A stretch of DNA of 6,590 nucleotides. It comes from a bacterium (GTDB taxonomy: Bacteria > Verrucomicrobiota > Verrucomicrobiia > Limisphaerales > J093). Below, one piece after another: positions 1 to 5,873 of this stretch; the stretch's first letter is position 1; every line of letters starts with the position of its first letter. The DNA lies in assembly GCA_021784265.1 (NCBI GenBank), contig JAJXTA010000165.1, positions 1 through 6,590 of the forward strand, given 5' to 3'. The translations under genes and the position numbers were made by a program. The notes under the pieces were generated by a model. That model was not told where the DNA came from and searched no databases. It saw only the letters and a list, made by a program, of their open reading frames with translations.

Positions 1-2
1 TG

Positions 3-638
3 GGGTGGCTGTGGGGGGGAGGCCGCGGCGCCTTGGGCGGTTTCCTGGTGGCGGGGGTGGCGCGGACTGTCATGGTGCAGCAGATGACGTTTTGCATCAA
101 CTCGCTGTGCCACACCATCGGTCGGCAGCCCTATTCGAGCCGTTGCACCGCCCGCGACAGTTGGCTGCTCGCGCTCTTCACTTTCGGGGAGGGCTACCAC
201 AATTTTCATCACGAATTCCAGCACGACTACCGGAACGGGGTGAAGGCGTGGCAGTTCGACCCGAGCAAATGGTGCATTTGGTCCCTGCACCGCGTGGGGC
301 TGGCCCACCGTTTGCGCCGTACCCCGCCCGAGAAGGTCCTGTTGGCTGAAGTCAGCGAGCAGGAGCGTCGGTTGGCGGCCCAGTTAGGACCGGAGTGCCG
401 GCTGCCCCAGGCCATTCGCGCTCATCTGGAGGCCGCCGGGCGCCGGCGGCGCGAGGCGGCTAGGAACTGGGAACGGCGGTGGGCCGAGTATTCGGCCGCG
501 GCCGAACGGCGCGTTGATGCCTCCTGCGAACGGCTGGCTGAGGCGGAGCGCCACCTACGCGAGGCCGCAGCCCACCTGCGGGCGACGATTGAGCACTGGT
601 ACGACGCCCACCAGCTAGCCCAGACGGCGCTGGCCTGA
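3..638 (+). CDS. Membrane acyl-CoA (delta-9-type) fatty acid desaturase, C-terminal part
   Basis: The frame is open to the left edge, so the true start and the first histidine boxes lie outside the window; 211 residues are visible. Seen: an N-S-L-C-H motif (visible residues 33-37) and the last histidine box H-N-F-H-H (66-70) after G-E-G-Y, then W-Q-F-D-P-S-K-W. In stearoyl-CoA desaturases these correspond to the Asn/His pair and the third HxxHH box that bind the di-iron centre. The enzyme should insert a double bond into a membrane-associated acyl chain using O2 and reducing equivalents. Odd: the usual core ends near visible residue 105, yet about 100 more residues follow, rich in Ala, Arg and Glu with heptad-like spacing, predicted to be a long helix or coiled coil. 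The stop is TGA. No redox partner is adjacent. Family assignment is secure; chain-length and positional specificity cannot be read from this. Confidence 0.9.
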   Translation, partial: GWLWGGGRGALGGFLVAGVARTVMVQQMTFCINSLCHTIGRQPYSSRCTARDSWLLALFTFGEGYHNFHHEFQHDYRNGVKAWQFDPSKWCIWSLHRVGLAHRLRRTPPEKVLLAEVSEQERRLAAQLGPECRLPQAIRAHLEAAGRRRREAARNWERRWAEYSAAAERRVDASCERLAEAERHLREAAAHLRATIEHWYDAHQLAQTALA

Positions 639-679
639 AGCCCCAGCCCGCGCCGGGCGGAGGACCGGCACCCAGGGGC

Positions 680-1540
680 GTGAACTCACCGCTGCGCGTG
701 CGGCCCATGCGGCGGAGTGATGTCCCGTGGGCTGATTCGCTGCGGGCCTTGGCGGGCTGGAACCAGAACCGCGCCGATTGGCGGCGCCTCCTCCGCCTGG
801 AGCCTGACGGCTGCTTCGTGGCCGAGTGGGCAGACGCACCGGCAGGCACCGCCACGACGTTGGTGTACGGGATCGGGCTGGCCTGGATCGGAATGGTGTT
901 AGTGCATCCGGACCTACGCCGGCGGGGTGTGGGGACCGCCTTGCTCGAACACTCTCTGGCCCACCTGGAGCGACGCGGCGTGCGCTGTGTGAAACTCGAC
1001 GCCACTCCCGCGGGACGGCCAGTGTACGAGCGGCTCGGCTTCAAGCCCGAAGCGGCCCTGACCCGGTGGGAAGCCGCAGCCTCAGGTCCCCCAAGACCCG
1101 CCCGCCACCCAGCCCGAACCTGGGACGCCGGGGCAGTGGGGCGGGTGGCCGGCCTGGACCTCAGGGCGTTGGGAGTGGCGCGCCTGGGCGTTTTGCGCGC
1201 GCTCGCGCGCGCGAGCACGTCCGCGTTGCTGATCGAGTCTCCCTCGGGGCGGGTGACAGGCTTCGGACTGGCACGTCCCGGGGCGCGCGCCAACTACCTG
1301 GGGCCAGTCGTGGCCACGTCGGGTATCGCCGCCCATACCTTGCTGGACGGGTTGCTGGCCGCCTGTGAGCGCCGGCGGGTGTTCTGCGACCTTCGCGACG
1401 ATGACGCTGCCGCCGTCGCCTGGGCCCGACGCCGAGGCTTTGTCCGGCAGCGAGAGTTCACCCGGATGTACCGCGGCGAGAATCTGAGGCCGGCCAACCC
1501 CCGGCTGGTCATCGCTTCAGCCGGGCCCGAGATTGGATAA
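680..1540 (+). CDS. Tandem GNAT-family N-acetyltransferase (Acetyltransf_1 plus YitH/HolE-like C-terminal domain)
   Basis: A 286-residue protein with two GNAT-like halves. The N-terminal half opens with the first strand L-R-V-R-P-M (residues 5-10) and the A-G-W-N-Q-N motif (25-30), and carries the acetyl-CoA pyrophosphate loop R-R-R-G-V-G-T (80-86), followed by Y-E-R-L-G-F (116-121), typical of the domain end. The second half (about 150-270) lacks that loop but has G-P-V-V-A (208-212) and R-R-G-F...R-M-Y-R-G (251-266), as in the Acetyltransf_18 (YitH/HolE) domain. It should transfer acetyl from acetyl-CoA to an amine; the substrate is unknown. GTG at 680 is chosen because the next start, ATG at 707, would remove the first strand. 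AGGGG lies only one base upstream and GGAGG sixteen, so neither is a well-spaced ribosome site. It follows the desaturase by 41 bp; co-transcription is possible but not shown. Confidence 0.85.
   Translation: MNSPLRVRPMRRSDVPWADSLRALAGWNQNRADWRRLLRLEPDGCFVAEWADAPAGTATTLVYGIGLAWIGMVLVHPDLRRRGVGTALLEHSLAHLERRGVRCVKLDATPAGRPVYERLGFKPEAALTRWEAAASGPPRPARHPARTWDAGAVGRVAGLDLRALGVARLGVLRALARASTSALLIESPSGRVTGFGLARPGARANYLGPVVATSGIAAHTLLDGLLAACERRRVFCDLRDDDAAAVAWARRRGFVRQREFTRMYRGENLRPANPRLVIASAGPEIG
1201..1216. repeat. 16-bp perfect GC palindrome inside the GNAT gene
   Basis: Bases 1201-1216 (gctcgcgcgcgcgagc) form a perfect palindrome in a longer alternating purine-pyrimidine stretch (about 1194-1213, one break at 1203). 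It encodes the A-R-A-L-A-R-A-S segment in the second GNAT domain. The simplest reading is codon use in a GC-rich gene; cruciform or Z-DNA formation is only a possibility. Confidence 0.5.
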
Positions 1541-1698
1541 GGCGGCGGGCCAATGCTCCGACGCCAGCTCGCTCACCCCGGCGCCGCCACTTTCCCTCTC
1601 CGTTCCCGAGAACGCGGCGCCTCGCGGCGCTCCCGAGATTCCTGGGTCGGGCGCGTGGGGCTCGACAACCGGGAGTGGCTGCCGTAGCCTGCGGGAGA
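1541..1698. other. Intergenic spacer with possible hairpin, between GNAT and methyltransferase genes
   Basis: A 158-bp gap with no convincing gene. Directly after the GNAT TAA stop, ggcggcg (1541-1547) can pair with cgccgcc (1582-1588) and is followed by a pyrimidine-rich run; the 34-base loop makes it a weak terminator candidate. Further on, gcgcc (1617-1621) pairs with ggcgc (1626-1630). The 8-mer tcccgaga occurs twice, at 1604 and 1631. A promoter for the methyltransferase probably lies here, but no clear -35/-10 pair can be picked. Confidence 0.35.
1601..1614. promoter_or_regulatory. Inverted repeat CGTTC-N4-GAACG, possible operator
   Basis: Perfect 5-bp arms around four bases (ccga), ending 84 bp before the methyltransferase ATG. 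From memory, the LexA-binding motif described in Verrucomicrobia is TGTTC-N4-GAACA, so this site matches except for the outermost base of each arm. The inner 4+4 pattern could easily occur by chance in a window this size, and the downstream gene is not a known SOS gene. A candidate only. Confidence 0.15.
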
Positions 1699-2430
1699 AT
1701 GAGCCTTTTGAACCACGTCGGACGTCAGCCGCTCGTCGGGCTTGCGTTGGTCCTCTTCGTGCTCCGTCTTGTGGCGGCGCCGCCCAGCCCGGCGGTCGCG
1801 CCTGAAACCAGTGTTCACCCCGGGATCAATGACGAGTACCTCAAACCGGGTCTGGTGGTGACGCAATGGGTCGAGCGCTTCGAGAGCGAGGGGCGGGAGA
1901 TCTACGCCCAGCGCGCGCGGATCGTGGAGGCGGCGCAGCTCAAGCCCGGCTCACGGGTCGCGGACATCGGGGCGGGCACCGGGCTGTTCACCTTGCGTTT
2001 TGCGCAAGCGGTGGGACCGCGGGGCAAGGTTTACGCGGTAGATCTCGTGAAGGACTTTCTGGCGTATATCAACCAGCGCGCCACCGCCGCCGGCCTCACG
2101 AACATCCAGACGGTTTTGGGCACCGATCGCTCGATCGCCCTGCCGCCCAACTCGGTCGATACGGCTTTCGTCTGCGACGTGTACCACCACTTCGAGTACC
2201 CGCAAAGCTCGCTCGCGTCGATTCATCGGGCGTTGCGCCGAGGGGGACAACTGGTGGTGGTGGATTTCAAACGGATTCCGGGCCAGACCTCGGCCTGGGT
2301 TTTGAACCATGTGCGCGCCGGCCAGGAACAGGTCACGGCCGAGGTCCAAGCGGCGGGGTTCCAACTGATTGACGCGCCGGACTTCCTGCGGCAGAACTAT
2401 CTGCTCCGCTTCCGCAAGGTCGGACGGTGA
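1699..2430 (+). CDS. Exported class I SAM-dependent methyltransferase
   Basis: 243 residues. Seen: an N-terminal hydrophobic segment (about 11-27, preceded by Arg9) followed by a Pro/Ala-rich stretch with A-V-A (32-34), which looks like a Sec signal peptide. Then comes a Rossmann methyltransferase core: motif I V-A-D-I-G-A-G-T-G (87-95), the acidic ribose-binding Asp115 in Y-A-V-D, and the V-Y-H-H-F-E-Y (161-167) and R-R-G-G-Q-L-V-V-V-D-F (180-190) strands, as in UbiE/Methyltransf_11 proteins. ATG 1699 is preferred over the in-frame GTG at 1675 because it gives a compact signal peptide; GGGAG sits only one base upstream. Family knowledge: such secreted methyltransferases recur in planctomycetes and related phyla, with unknown substrates. 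The oddity is that SAM is cytosolic, so either the segment is an anchor that leaves the domain inside the cell or the ligand use is unusual. Methyl acceptor not predictable. Confidence 0.85.
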   Translation: MSLLNHVGRQPLVGLALVLFVLRLVAAPPSPAVAPETSVHPGINDEYLKPGLVVTQWVERFESEGREIYAQRARIVEAAQLKPGSRVADIGAGTGLFTLRFAQAVGPRGKVYAVDLVKDFLAYINQRATAAGLTNIQTVLGTDRSIALPPNSVDTAFVCDVYHHFEYPQSSLASIHRALRRGGQLVVVDFKRIPGQTSAWVLNHVRAGQEQVTAEVQAAGFQLIDAPDFLRQNYLLRFRKVGR

Positions 2431-2474
2431 GGGCTGCGCCCGAGGGAAGGGGAGGGGTGGCTGGGCGCCGGTCT

Positions 2475-2495
2475 GGGCTTGCCGCAGGCGAGCCC
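2475..2495 (+). promoter_or_regulatory. Strong 9-bp hairpin just upstream of the permease start
   Basis: gggcttgcc (2475-2483) pairs with ggcgagccc (2487-2495) around a gca loop: nine consecutive pairs including one G-U wobble. It lies 45 bp after the methyltransferase stop and ends 8 bases before the permease ATG. No T-run follows, so it is not a textbook terminator. It could be a processing or stability element, a translation-modulating leader hairpin, or an inefficient terminator for the upstream gene. Confidence 0.4.
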
Positions 2496-2503
2496 CGCCG
2501 CCC

Positions 2504-3772
2504 ATGAACCGCGCGCGTCCGCTGGGGCTGGTGAGCGCCACCGCGCTGGTGGTCGCCAACATGATCGGCACGGGGGTGTTTACGACCAGCGGATTCCTGT
2601 TGCGCGATCTGGGTTCGCCGTGGGCGGTGCTGCTGGCGTGGGTGGGTGGGGGCCTGTTGGCGGCCTTGGGGGCGGTGAGCTACGGGGCGTTGGCCCGGCG
2701 ATTCCCGGAGTCGGGAGGCGAGTATCTTTTTTTGGCCCGCACGGTGCATCCTGCGGCGGGCTACGTGGCGGGGTGGATCTCGTTGCTCGTCGGCTTTGCC
2801 GCTCCCTGCGCGGCGGTGGCCTTTGCGTTTGGGGAATACGTCAAGGGCTGGTGGCCCGGGTTAGCGCCCAAGGTGGTGGGTGGGGTGCTGCTGATCTTCT
2901 TCTCCGTCGTTCACTCGGTCGGGGTGCGCGGGGGCGCCTGGATCCAGAACACACTGGTGGTGGCGAAGATCCTCCTCATCGGCGCGTTCGTCGCGTTCGG
3001 ATGGAGCCACGTACGCCCGGCGCCGCCCGTGGCCTTGCCGGGGGCGTCGTGGACGGCGCTGGGGCTGGCGGTGGTGTGGGTGTCCTTCAGCTACTCCGGC
3101 TGGAATGCCGCGGTCTATGTGGGCGGGGAGGTGGCGGCGCCGGATCAGAACCTGCCGCGGGCGTTGCTCCTGGGCACGGGGATCGTGACCGGGCTCTACT
3201 TGGCGCTCCACGTCGTGTTTCTGTTCGCGGTGCCGCCGGAGGTGTTGGCAGGCCAGCTCGAGGTGGGGCGCTTGGCTGCCGGATCGCTGGGGGGACCGCG
3301 ACTGGCCGGAGGGGTCACCGGCTTGATCGCTCTCGCGTTGGCGACCTCGGCCTCATCGATGATCATGGCCGGTCCGCGGGTCTATGCGCGGATGGCCGCG
3401 GACGGTTGCCTACCGCGCTGGTTCGCCACCGCGGCCGGGCCGCCGCGGCGGGCGATTGCGTTGCAGGGAGCGGTGGCGCTCCTGCTGCTGTGGTTGTCGG
3501 CGTATGAGAGCTTGTTGACCTACATCGGGTTCACGCTCGGCCTCTGTGCGGCGGGGGCGGTGGCCGGCCTGATGCGGCTGCGGCGGCGGGAAGGGGCGCG
3601 GCTGTGGGTGCCGGGCTGGCCGGTCGTCCCGGCGCTCTTTGTGGTGGCGGTCGCGGCCGTGGCGCTGGCGAGCATCCTCCGTCAACCCGGCCCGAGCGCG
3701 TGGGGGTTGATCACGCTGGGATTACCGCTGGTCCTTTGGCGGCTGACGGCTCGCAAGGCCGGGGGCGCCTGA
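2504..3772 (+). CDS. APC-superfamily amino acid permease
   Basis: 422 residues, mostly hydrophobic, with about 12 membrane helices; good candidates lie at 7-27, 40-62, 83-112, 123-140, 148-166, 183-205, 219-242, 266-288, 315-332, 338-357, 373-392 and 398-413. Helix 1 carries I-G-T-G-V-F (21-26), the unwound glycine motif that holds the substrate backbone in AdiC/LAT-type transporters. Helix 6 carries S-Y-S-G-W-N-A-A (196-203) followed by G-G-E-V-A-A-P-D-Q-N-L-P-R-A (207-220), the conserved APC motif after helix 6. P-E-S-G-G-E-Y (68-74) is also typical. It should carry an amino acid across the inner membrane by proton symport or by exchange; the substrate cannot be assigned. The frame is open further upstream, but ATG 2504 places helix 1 correctly and the upstream residues look like translated spacer. 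There is no Shine-Dalgarno sequence, and a strong hairpin lies just upstream. A T7 run at 2727-2733 is unusual here, but the frame is intact across it. Confidence 0.9.
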   Translation: MNRARPLGLVSATALVVANMIGTGVFTTSGFLLRDLGSPWAVLLAWVGGGLLAALGAVSYGALARRFPESGGEYLFLARTVHPAAGYVAGWISLLVGFAAPCAAVAFAFGEYVKGWWPGLAPKVVGGVLLIFFSVVHSVGVRGGAWIQNTLVVAKILLIGAFVAFGWSHVRPAPPVALPGASWTALGLAVVWVSFSYSGWNAAVYVGGEVAAPDQNLPRALLLGTGIVTGLYLALHVVFLFAVPPEVLAGQLEVGRLAAGSLGGPRLAGGVTGLIALALATSASSMIMAGPRVYARMAADGCLPRWFATAAGPPRRAIALQGAVALLLLWLSAYESLLTYIGFTLGLCAAGAVAGLMRLRRREGARLWVPGWPVVPALFVVAVAAVALASILRQPGPSAWGLITLGLPLVLWRLTARKAGGA

Positions 3773-3788
3773 ATCCGGGGCGGTGGCT

Positions 3789-3835
3789 CGGCGACGGTTC
3801 CACCCGGGCCAGAAATGGGGCTGGCGCCGCCGCCG
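3789..3835. terminator. Imperfect hairpin between convergent genes, possible bidirectional terminator
   Basis: cggcgacgg (3789-3797) pairs with ccgccgccg (3827-3835) with one A-C mismatch. Inside it, cca (3800-3802) can pair with tgg (3822-3824), extending the stem. It fills the 65-bp gap between the permease stop and the pduT-like stop, starting within three bases of the latter on the minus strand. There is no U-tract on either side, so the call rests on position and pairing only. Confidence 0.35.
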
Positions 3836-3837
3836 GT

Positions 3838-4389
3838 TCAGACCAACTCGCGGTAAACGTCCGGATGCGGCCGGGAGATCACGACGGCATTCACCAAGAC
3901 CCCGGCGTCGGCGATGACACGCCGGCCCGCGGCGACGGCGGCTTGCACGGCGCCGACATCCCCGGTCAAGGTCACAAAGGCCTTGCCCCCCAGCGCCATG
4001 GCCAGGCGGACCTCGAGCAAGGTGACCGCGGCGGCCTTGGCCGCGGCGTCGGCGGCTTGGATCAGGGTGGCCACATTGAACGCCTCCAGGATTCCCAGGG
4101 CCCCCTGCGGCTCCCCCGGCTGGGTTCGGCCCAGCGCCGCTAAGACGTCCGGATGCACGTTAGGAATCACGAAGTGATCAATCAGACAGCCGTTGGCCGC
4201 CGCGGCGCCGGCTTCGACCGCGCTTTGCACCGCGGCCGTCTCGCCCGCAACGAGCACCATGTACTTGCCGGAGCAGATCGAGCGGGAGAGCAACAACCGT
4301 ACCTGCCCCGCCTTGAGCATCGTGTCGGCCGCCTGGAAGCCGGCGGCGATGCTGGAGAGCTCGATAAGCCCGACTGATTTCTCGTTCAT
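3838..4389 (-). CDS. pduT: PduT-like tandem BMC-domain shell protein (BMC-T) with Fe-S pore cysteine
   Basis: 183 residues, the same size as Salmonella PduT (about 184). Two BMC domains in tandem: about 4-85, opening V-G-L-I-E-L-S-S-I-A, and about 97-183, opening A-L-G-I-L-E-A-F-N-V-A. Such proteins form pseudohexameric trimers in the facets of bacterial microcompartments. The first-domain pore loop reads S-I-C-S-G-K-Y with Cys39, matching the PduT cysteine (Cys38) from which three subunits together bind a [4Fe-4S] cluster at the central pore. The second-domain loop M-A-L-G-G-K-A (131-137) and the ending P-R/H-P-D-V-Y style tail also follow PduT. The role is to pass electrons, or perhaps a whole cluster, across the shell in partnership with PduS, which is encoded directly upstream with a 4-bp overlap. 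No other shell gene is visible, so the compartment it serves is unknown. Confidence 0.93.
   Translation of the reverse strand: MNEKSVGLIELSSIAAGFQAADTMLKAGQVRLLLSRSICSGKYMVLVAGETAAVQSAVEAGAAAANGCLIDHFVIPNVHPDVLAALGRTQPGEPQGALGILEAFNVATLIQAADAAAKAAAVTLLEVRLAMALGGKAFVTLTGDVGAVQAAVAAGRRVIADAGVLVNAVVISRPHPDVYRELV
4386..4389 (-). other. ATGA stop-start overlap coupling pduS and pduT
   Basis: Read on the minus strand, the pduT ATG (4389-4387) overlaps the pduS TGA (4388-4386). Upstream of the ATG there is only a weak TTGGAA, so translation of the shell protein probably relies on ribosomes finishing pduS, which would tie the amounts of the two partners together. Confidence 0.8.
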
Positions 4390-5702
4390 AGTAAGGGTTC
4401 CAATTCAATCCGATCGGTGACGGCGACGACGCGAGCCGCCATGGGTGCGTGGAGGGGGACGCCCAGGGCCTCGTGGGGCACGTCGGCCAGGAGTTGGTCC
4501 GCCACCACCCGGTCACCGGCGGTGACGCAGGGTCGGGCAGGGATGCCCGCGCTTTGCTTCAAGGGCAGGGTCAATCGGGGTGGGCGCCAGTCCGTCGGTC
4601 GCCACGGGGCGGGGTGGTCGTAGGACGTGAGGGCGAGTTTCTTCAGCAGGGTCGCGATCGGCACGTGACGGCCGTCGCGCAGGGGATGGGGCTTGACGGT
4701 GGTCGGGCCGGACCAGCGGAGCCCGGCCTGGCGGAGGGCCGCTTTGGCTTGGTCGCAGGCCTCCTTGGGAAAGAGTTCCTCGGGGCAGGCCAGGAGCGTG
4801 CAGAGGCCGCACGAACAACACAGGGCCGCCCATTGATTCCAGTGCGCCGCGCCGGTGGCGGTGAAGGCTAGACTCCGCATCACCTGATGCGGTTCAACCG
4901 CGTAGCCGAGGAGATACCGCGGGCAGAATTCCGTGCAGTAGCGGCATTGATCACACGCCGACTTGCCGATACGCGCCTGGGTGGGCGCCGGCTGGAGCTT
5001 CCGTTGGATCACGTGATGCTGGCGGGGCAAGACCACCACGCCGGTGGTTGTTTTGGTGACGGGCGCGTCCAGGTTTTCGGTCGTCTCGCCCATCATCAGC
5101 CCACCGATGCATAGCACGGGGTCGGGGGTGGCAAACCCGCCGTGGGCCAAGATAAGGTCGTGGAACGTGGCGCCCAGCGGGGCGCGCACGGTGGCGGGCT
5201 GGCGCACCGCCCCGGCCAAGGTAAGGGTCTTGTGGGTGACCGGTCGCCCGTGGGCGGCGGCGGCGACATTGGTCAGCGTCTCGACGTTGCTGACCACCAC
5301 CCCGACCTGGAGGGGGATGCCACCCGGGGGGATCAGGCGGCCGGTGACGGTATAGACCAGATCGTACTCATCGCCCGCCGGGTAGTAATCCCCCAGCAAC
5401 GCCACCCGCACCGGGGTGCCCTGGCAGGCCCGCTGGATGGCCTCGACCGCGCCGCGTTTCTTGGCCTTAATCGCGACCACCCCGTCCTTGGCCCCGACCG
5501 CTTCCATGCTCAACCGCATGCCCGCGACCACCGCCGCCGCCTCGCGTTCCATAAGGACGGCGTCTTTGTGCAGCAACGGCTCGCACTCGGCGCCGTTGGC
5601 AATGACCGTGGCGGCCTGCGCCCGGAGCTTAACGTGCGTGGGGAAGCCACCGCCGCCGGCGCCGACGACGCCCGCCTGCCGGACTTGATCCACGAGTGTC
5701 AT
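4386..5702 (-). CDS. pduS: PduS-like flavin/[4Fe-4S] electron-transfer protein (cobalamin-reductase family, RnfC-like)
   Basis: 438 residues, close to Salmonella PduS (about 451). Domains in order: a Complex1-51K-like flavin/NADH region with G-A-G-G-G-G-F-P-T-H-V-K (14-25) and N-G-A-E-C-E-P (36-42); an SLBB region around 155-205; two ferredoxin-type motifs with Cys250/253/256/260 and Cys295/298/301/306 (the second with a four-residue last gap, as in PduS); and a C-terminal RnfC-type barrel-sandwich domain (about 378-438). In the propanediol microcompartment PduS uses FMN and two [4Fe-4S] clusters to reduce cobalamin, and binds the shell protein PduT. Here the same partner gene follows with an ATGA overlap. 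ATG at 5702 puts V-R-Q-A-G-V-V-G-A-G-G at the expected distance from the N-terminus. There is no clear Shine-Dalgarno sequence. It is the first gene of its operon. A B12-dependent enzyme is not visible, so general NADH-linked electron transfer across a shell is an equal alternative to cobalamin reduction. Confidence 0.92.
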   Translation of the reverse strand: MTLVDQVRQAGVVGAGGGGFPTHVKLRAQAATVIANGAECEPLLHKDAVLMEREAAAVVAGMRLSMEAVGAKDGVVAIKAKKRGAVEAIQRACQGTPVRVALLGDYYPAGDEYDLVYTVTGRLIPPGGIPLQVGVVVSNVETLTNVAAAAHGRPVTHKTLTLAGAVRQPATVRAPLGATFHDLILAHGGFATPDPVLCIGGLMMGETTENLDAPVTKTTTGVVVLPRQHHVIQRKLQPAPTQARIGKSACDQCRYCTEFCPRYLLGYAVEPHQVMRSLAFTATGAAHWNQWAALCCSCGLCTLLACPEELFPKEACDQAKAALRQAGLRWSGPTTVKPHPLRDGRHVPIATLLKKLALTSYDHPAPWRPTDWRPPRLTLPLKQSAGIPARPCVTAGDRVVADQLLADVPHEALGVPLHAPMAARVVAVTDRIELEPLL

Positions 5703-5873
5703 GCGTTGAGATGGGAAGCGGGCCGCGTACGGTCACGGCCTTGGACGCCTCGGCCGCTCGCGCGGCGACCCGAGGGGACCGCCGCAGCTTGCGGCGCCGC
5801 GCGCGCCCCGTCAAGCCGGCGGCCGCCGATTTCAGTCTGGACTTGGCGGCAATCAAGCTCTTGACTGCCGGGC
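5703..5873. promoter_or_regulatory. Divergent promoter region between pduS and the Gfo/Idh/MocA gene
   Basis: 171 bp separating two genes transcribed away from each other, so it should hold both promoters. Two inverted repeats stand out: 7-bp arms around gct at 5780-5796 (core gccgca/tgcggc), and a perfect 12-bp palindrome cggcggccgccg at 5817-5828. A minus-strand TTGACG (5814-5809) resembles a -35 box, but the hexamer 17 bases on (CAAGCT) is a poor -10, so no promoter is called. Short open frames cross it on both strands but lack any recognisable protein features. Confidence 0.4.

Noticed and set aside
646..658. Small hairpin gcccg-cgc-cgggc after the desaturase stop
   Set aside because: Only five pairs, no T-run, and such pairing is expected by chance at this GC content; not called as a terminator.
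460..1293. 277-residue minus-strand open frame across the desaturase tail and GNAT gene
   Set aside because: Arg/Pro/Ala-rich low-complexity product typical of antisense frames in GC-rich DNA; both sense genes have recognisable motifs.
1951..2571. 206-residue minus-strand open frame opposite the methyltransferase
   Set aside because: No domain or coherent hydrophobicity; it is antisense to a well-supported gene and crosses its stop and the next gene's start.
2479..3507. Long plus-strand open frame (342 residues) overlapping the permease
   Set aside because: It is an out-of-frame reading of the permease gene; the product is Gly/Arg-rich with no domain, while the overlapped frame has clear APC motifs.
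4020..4065. Repeated gcggc/ggcggc-rich stretch in pduT, looking like a short tandem repeat
   Set aside because: It encodes the Ala-rich helix A-D-A-A-A-K-A-A-A of the second BMC domain; composition explains it.
2504..4389. Permease as the substrate importer of the microcompartment system
   Set aside because: APC-type ethanolamine permeases exist near some such loci, but here the gene is convergent to pduS-pduT and its sequence reads as a generic amino acid transporter, so no functional link can be supported.
5629..5856. 75-residue basic minus-strand frame upstream of and overlapping pduS
   Set aside because: TTG start, Arg/Ala-rich product, overlaps the pduS N-terminus in another frame and resembles no known small protein; treated as spacer.
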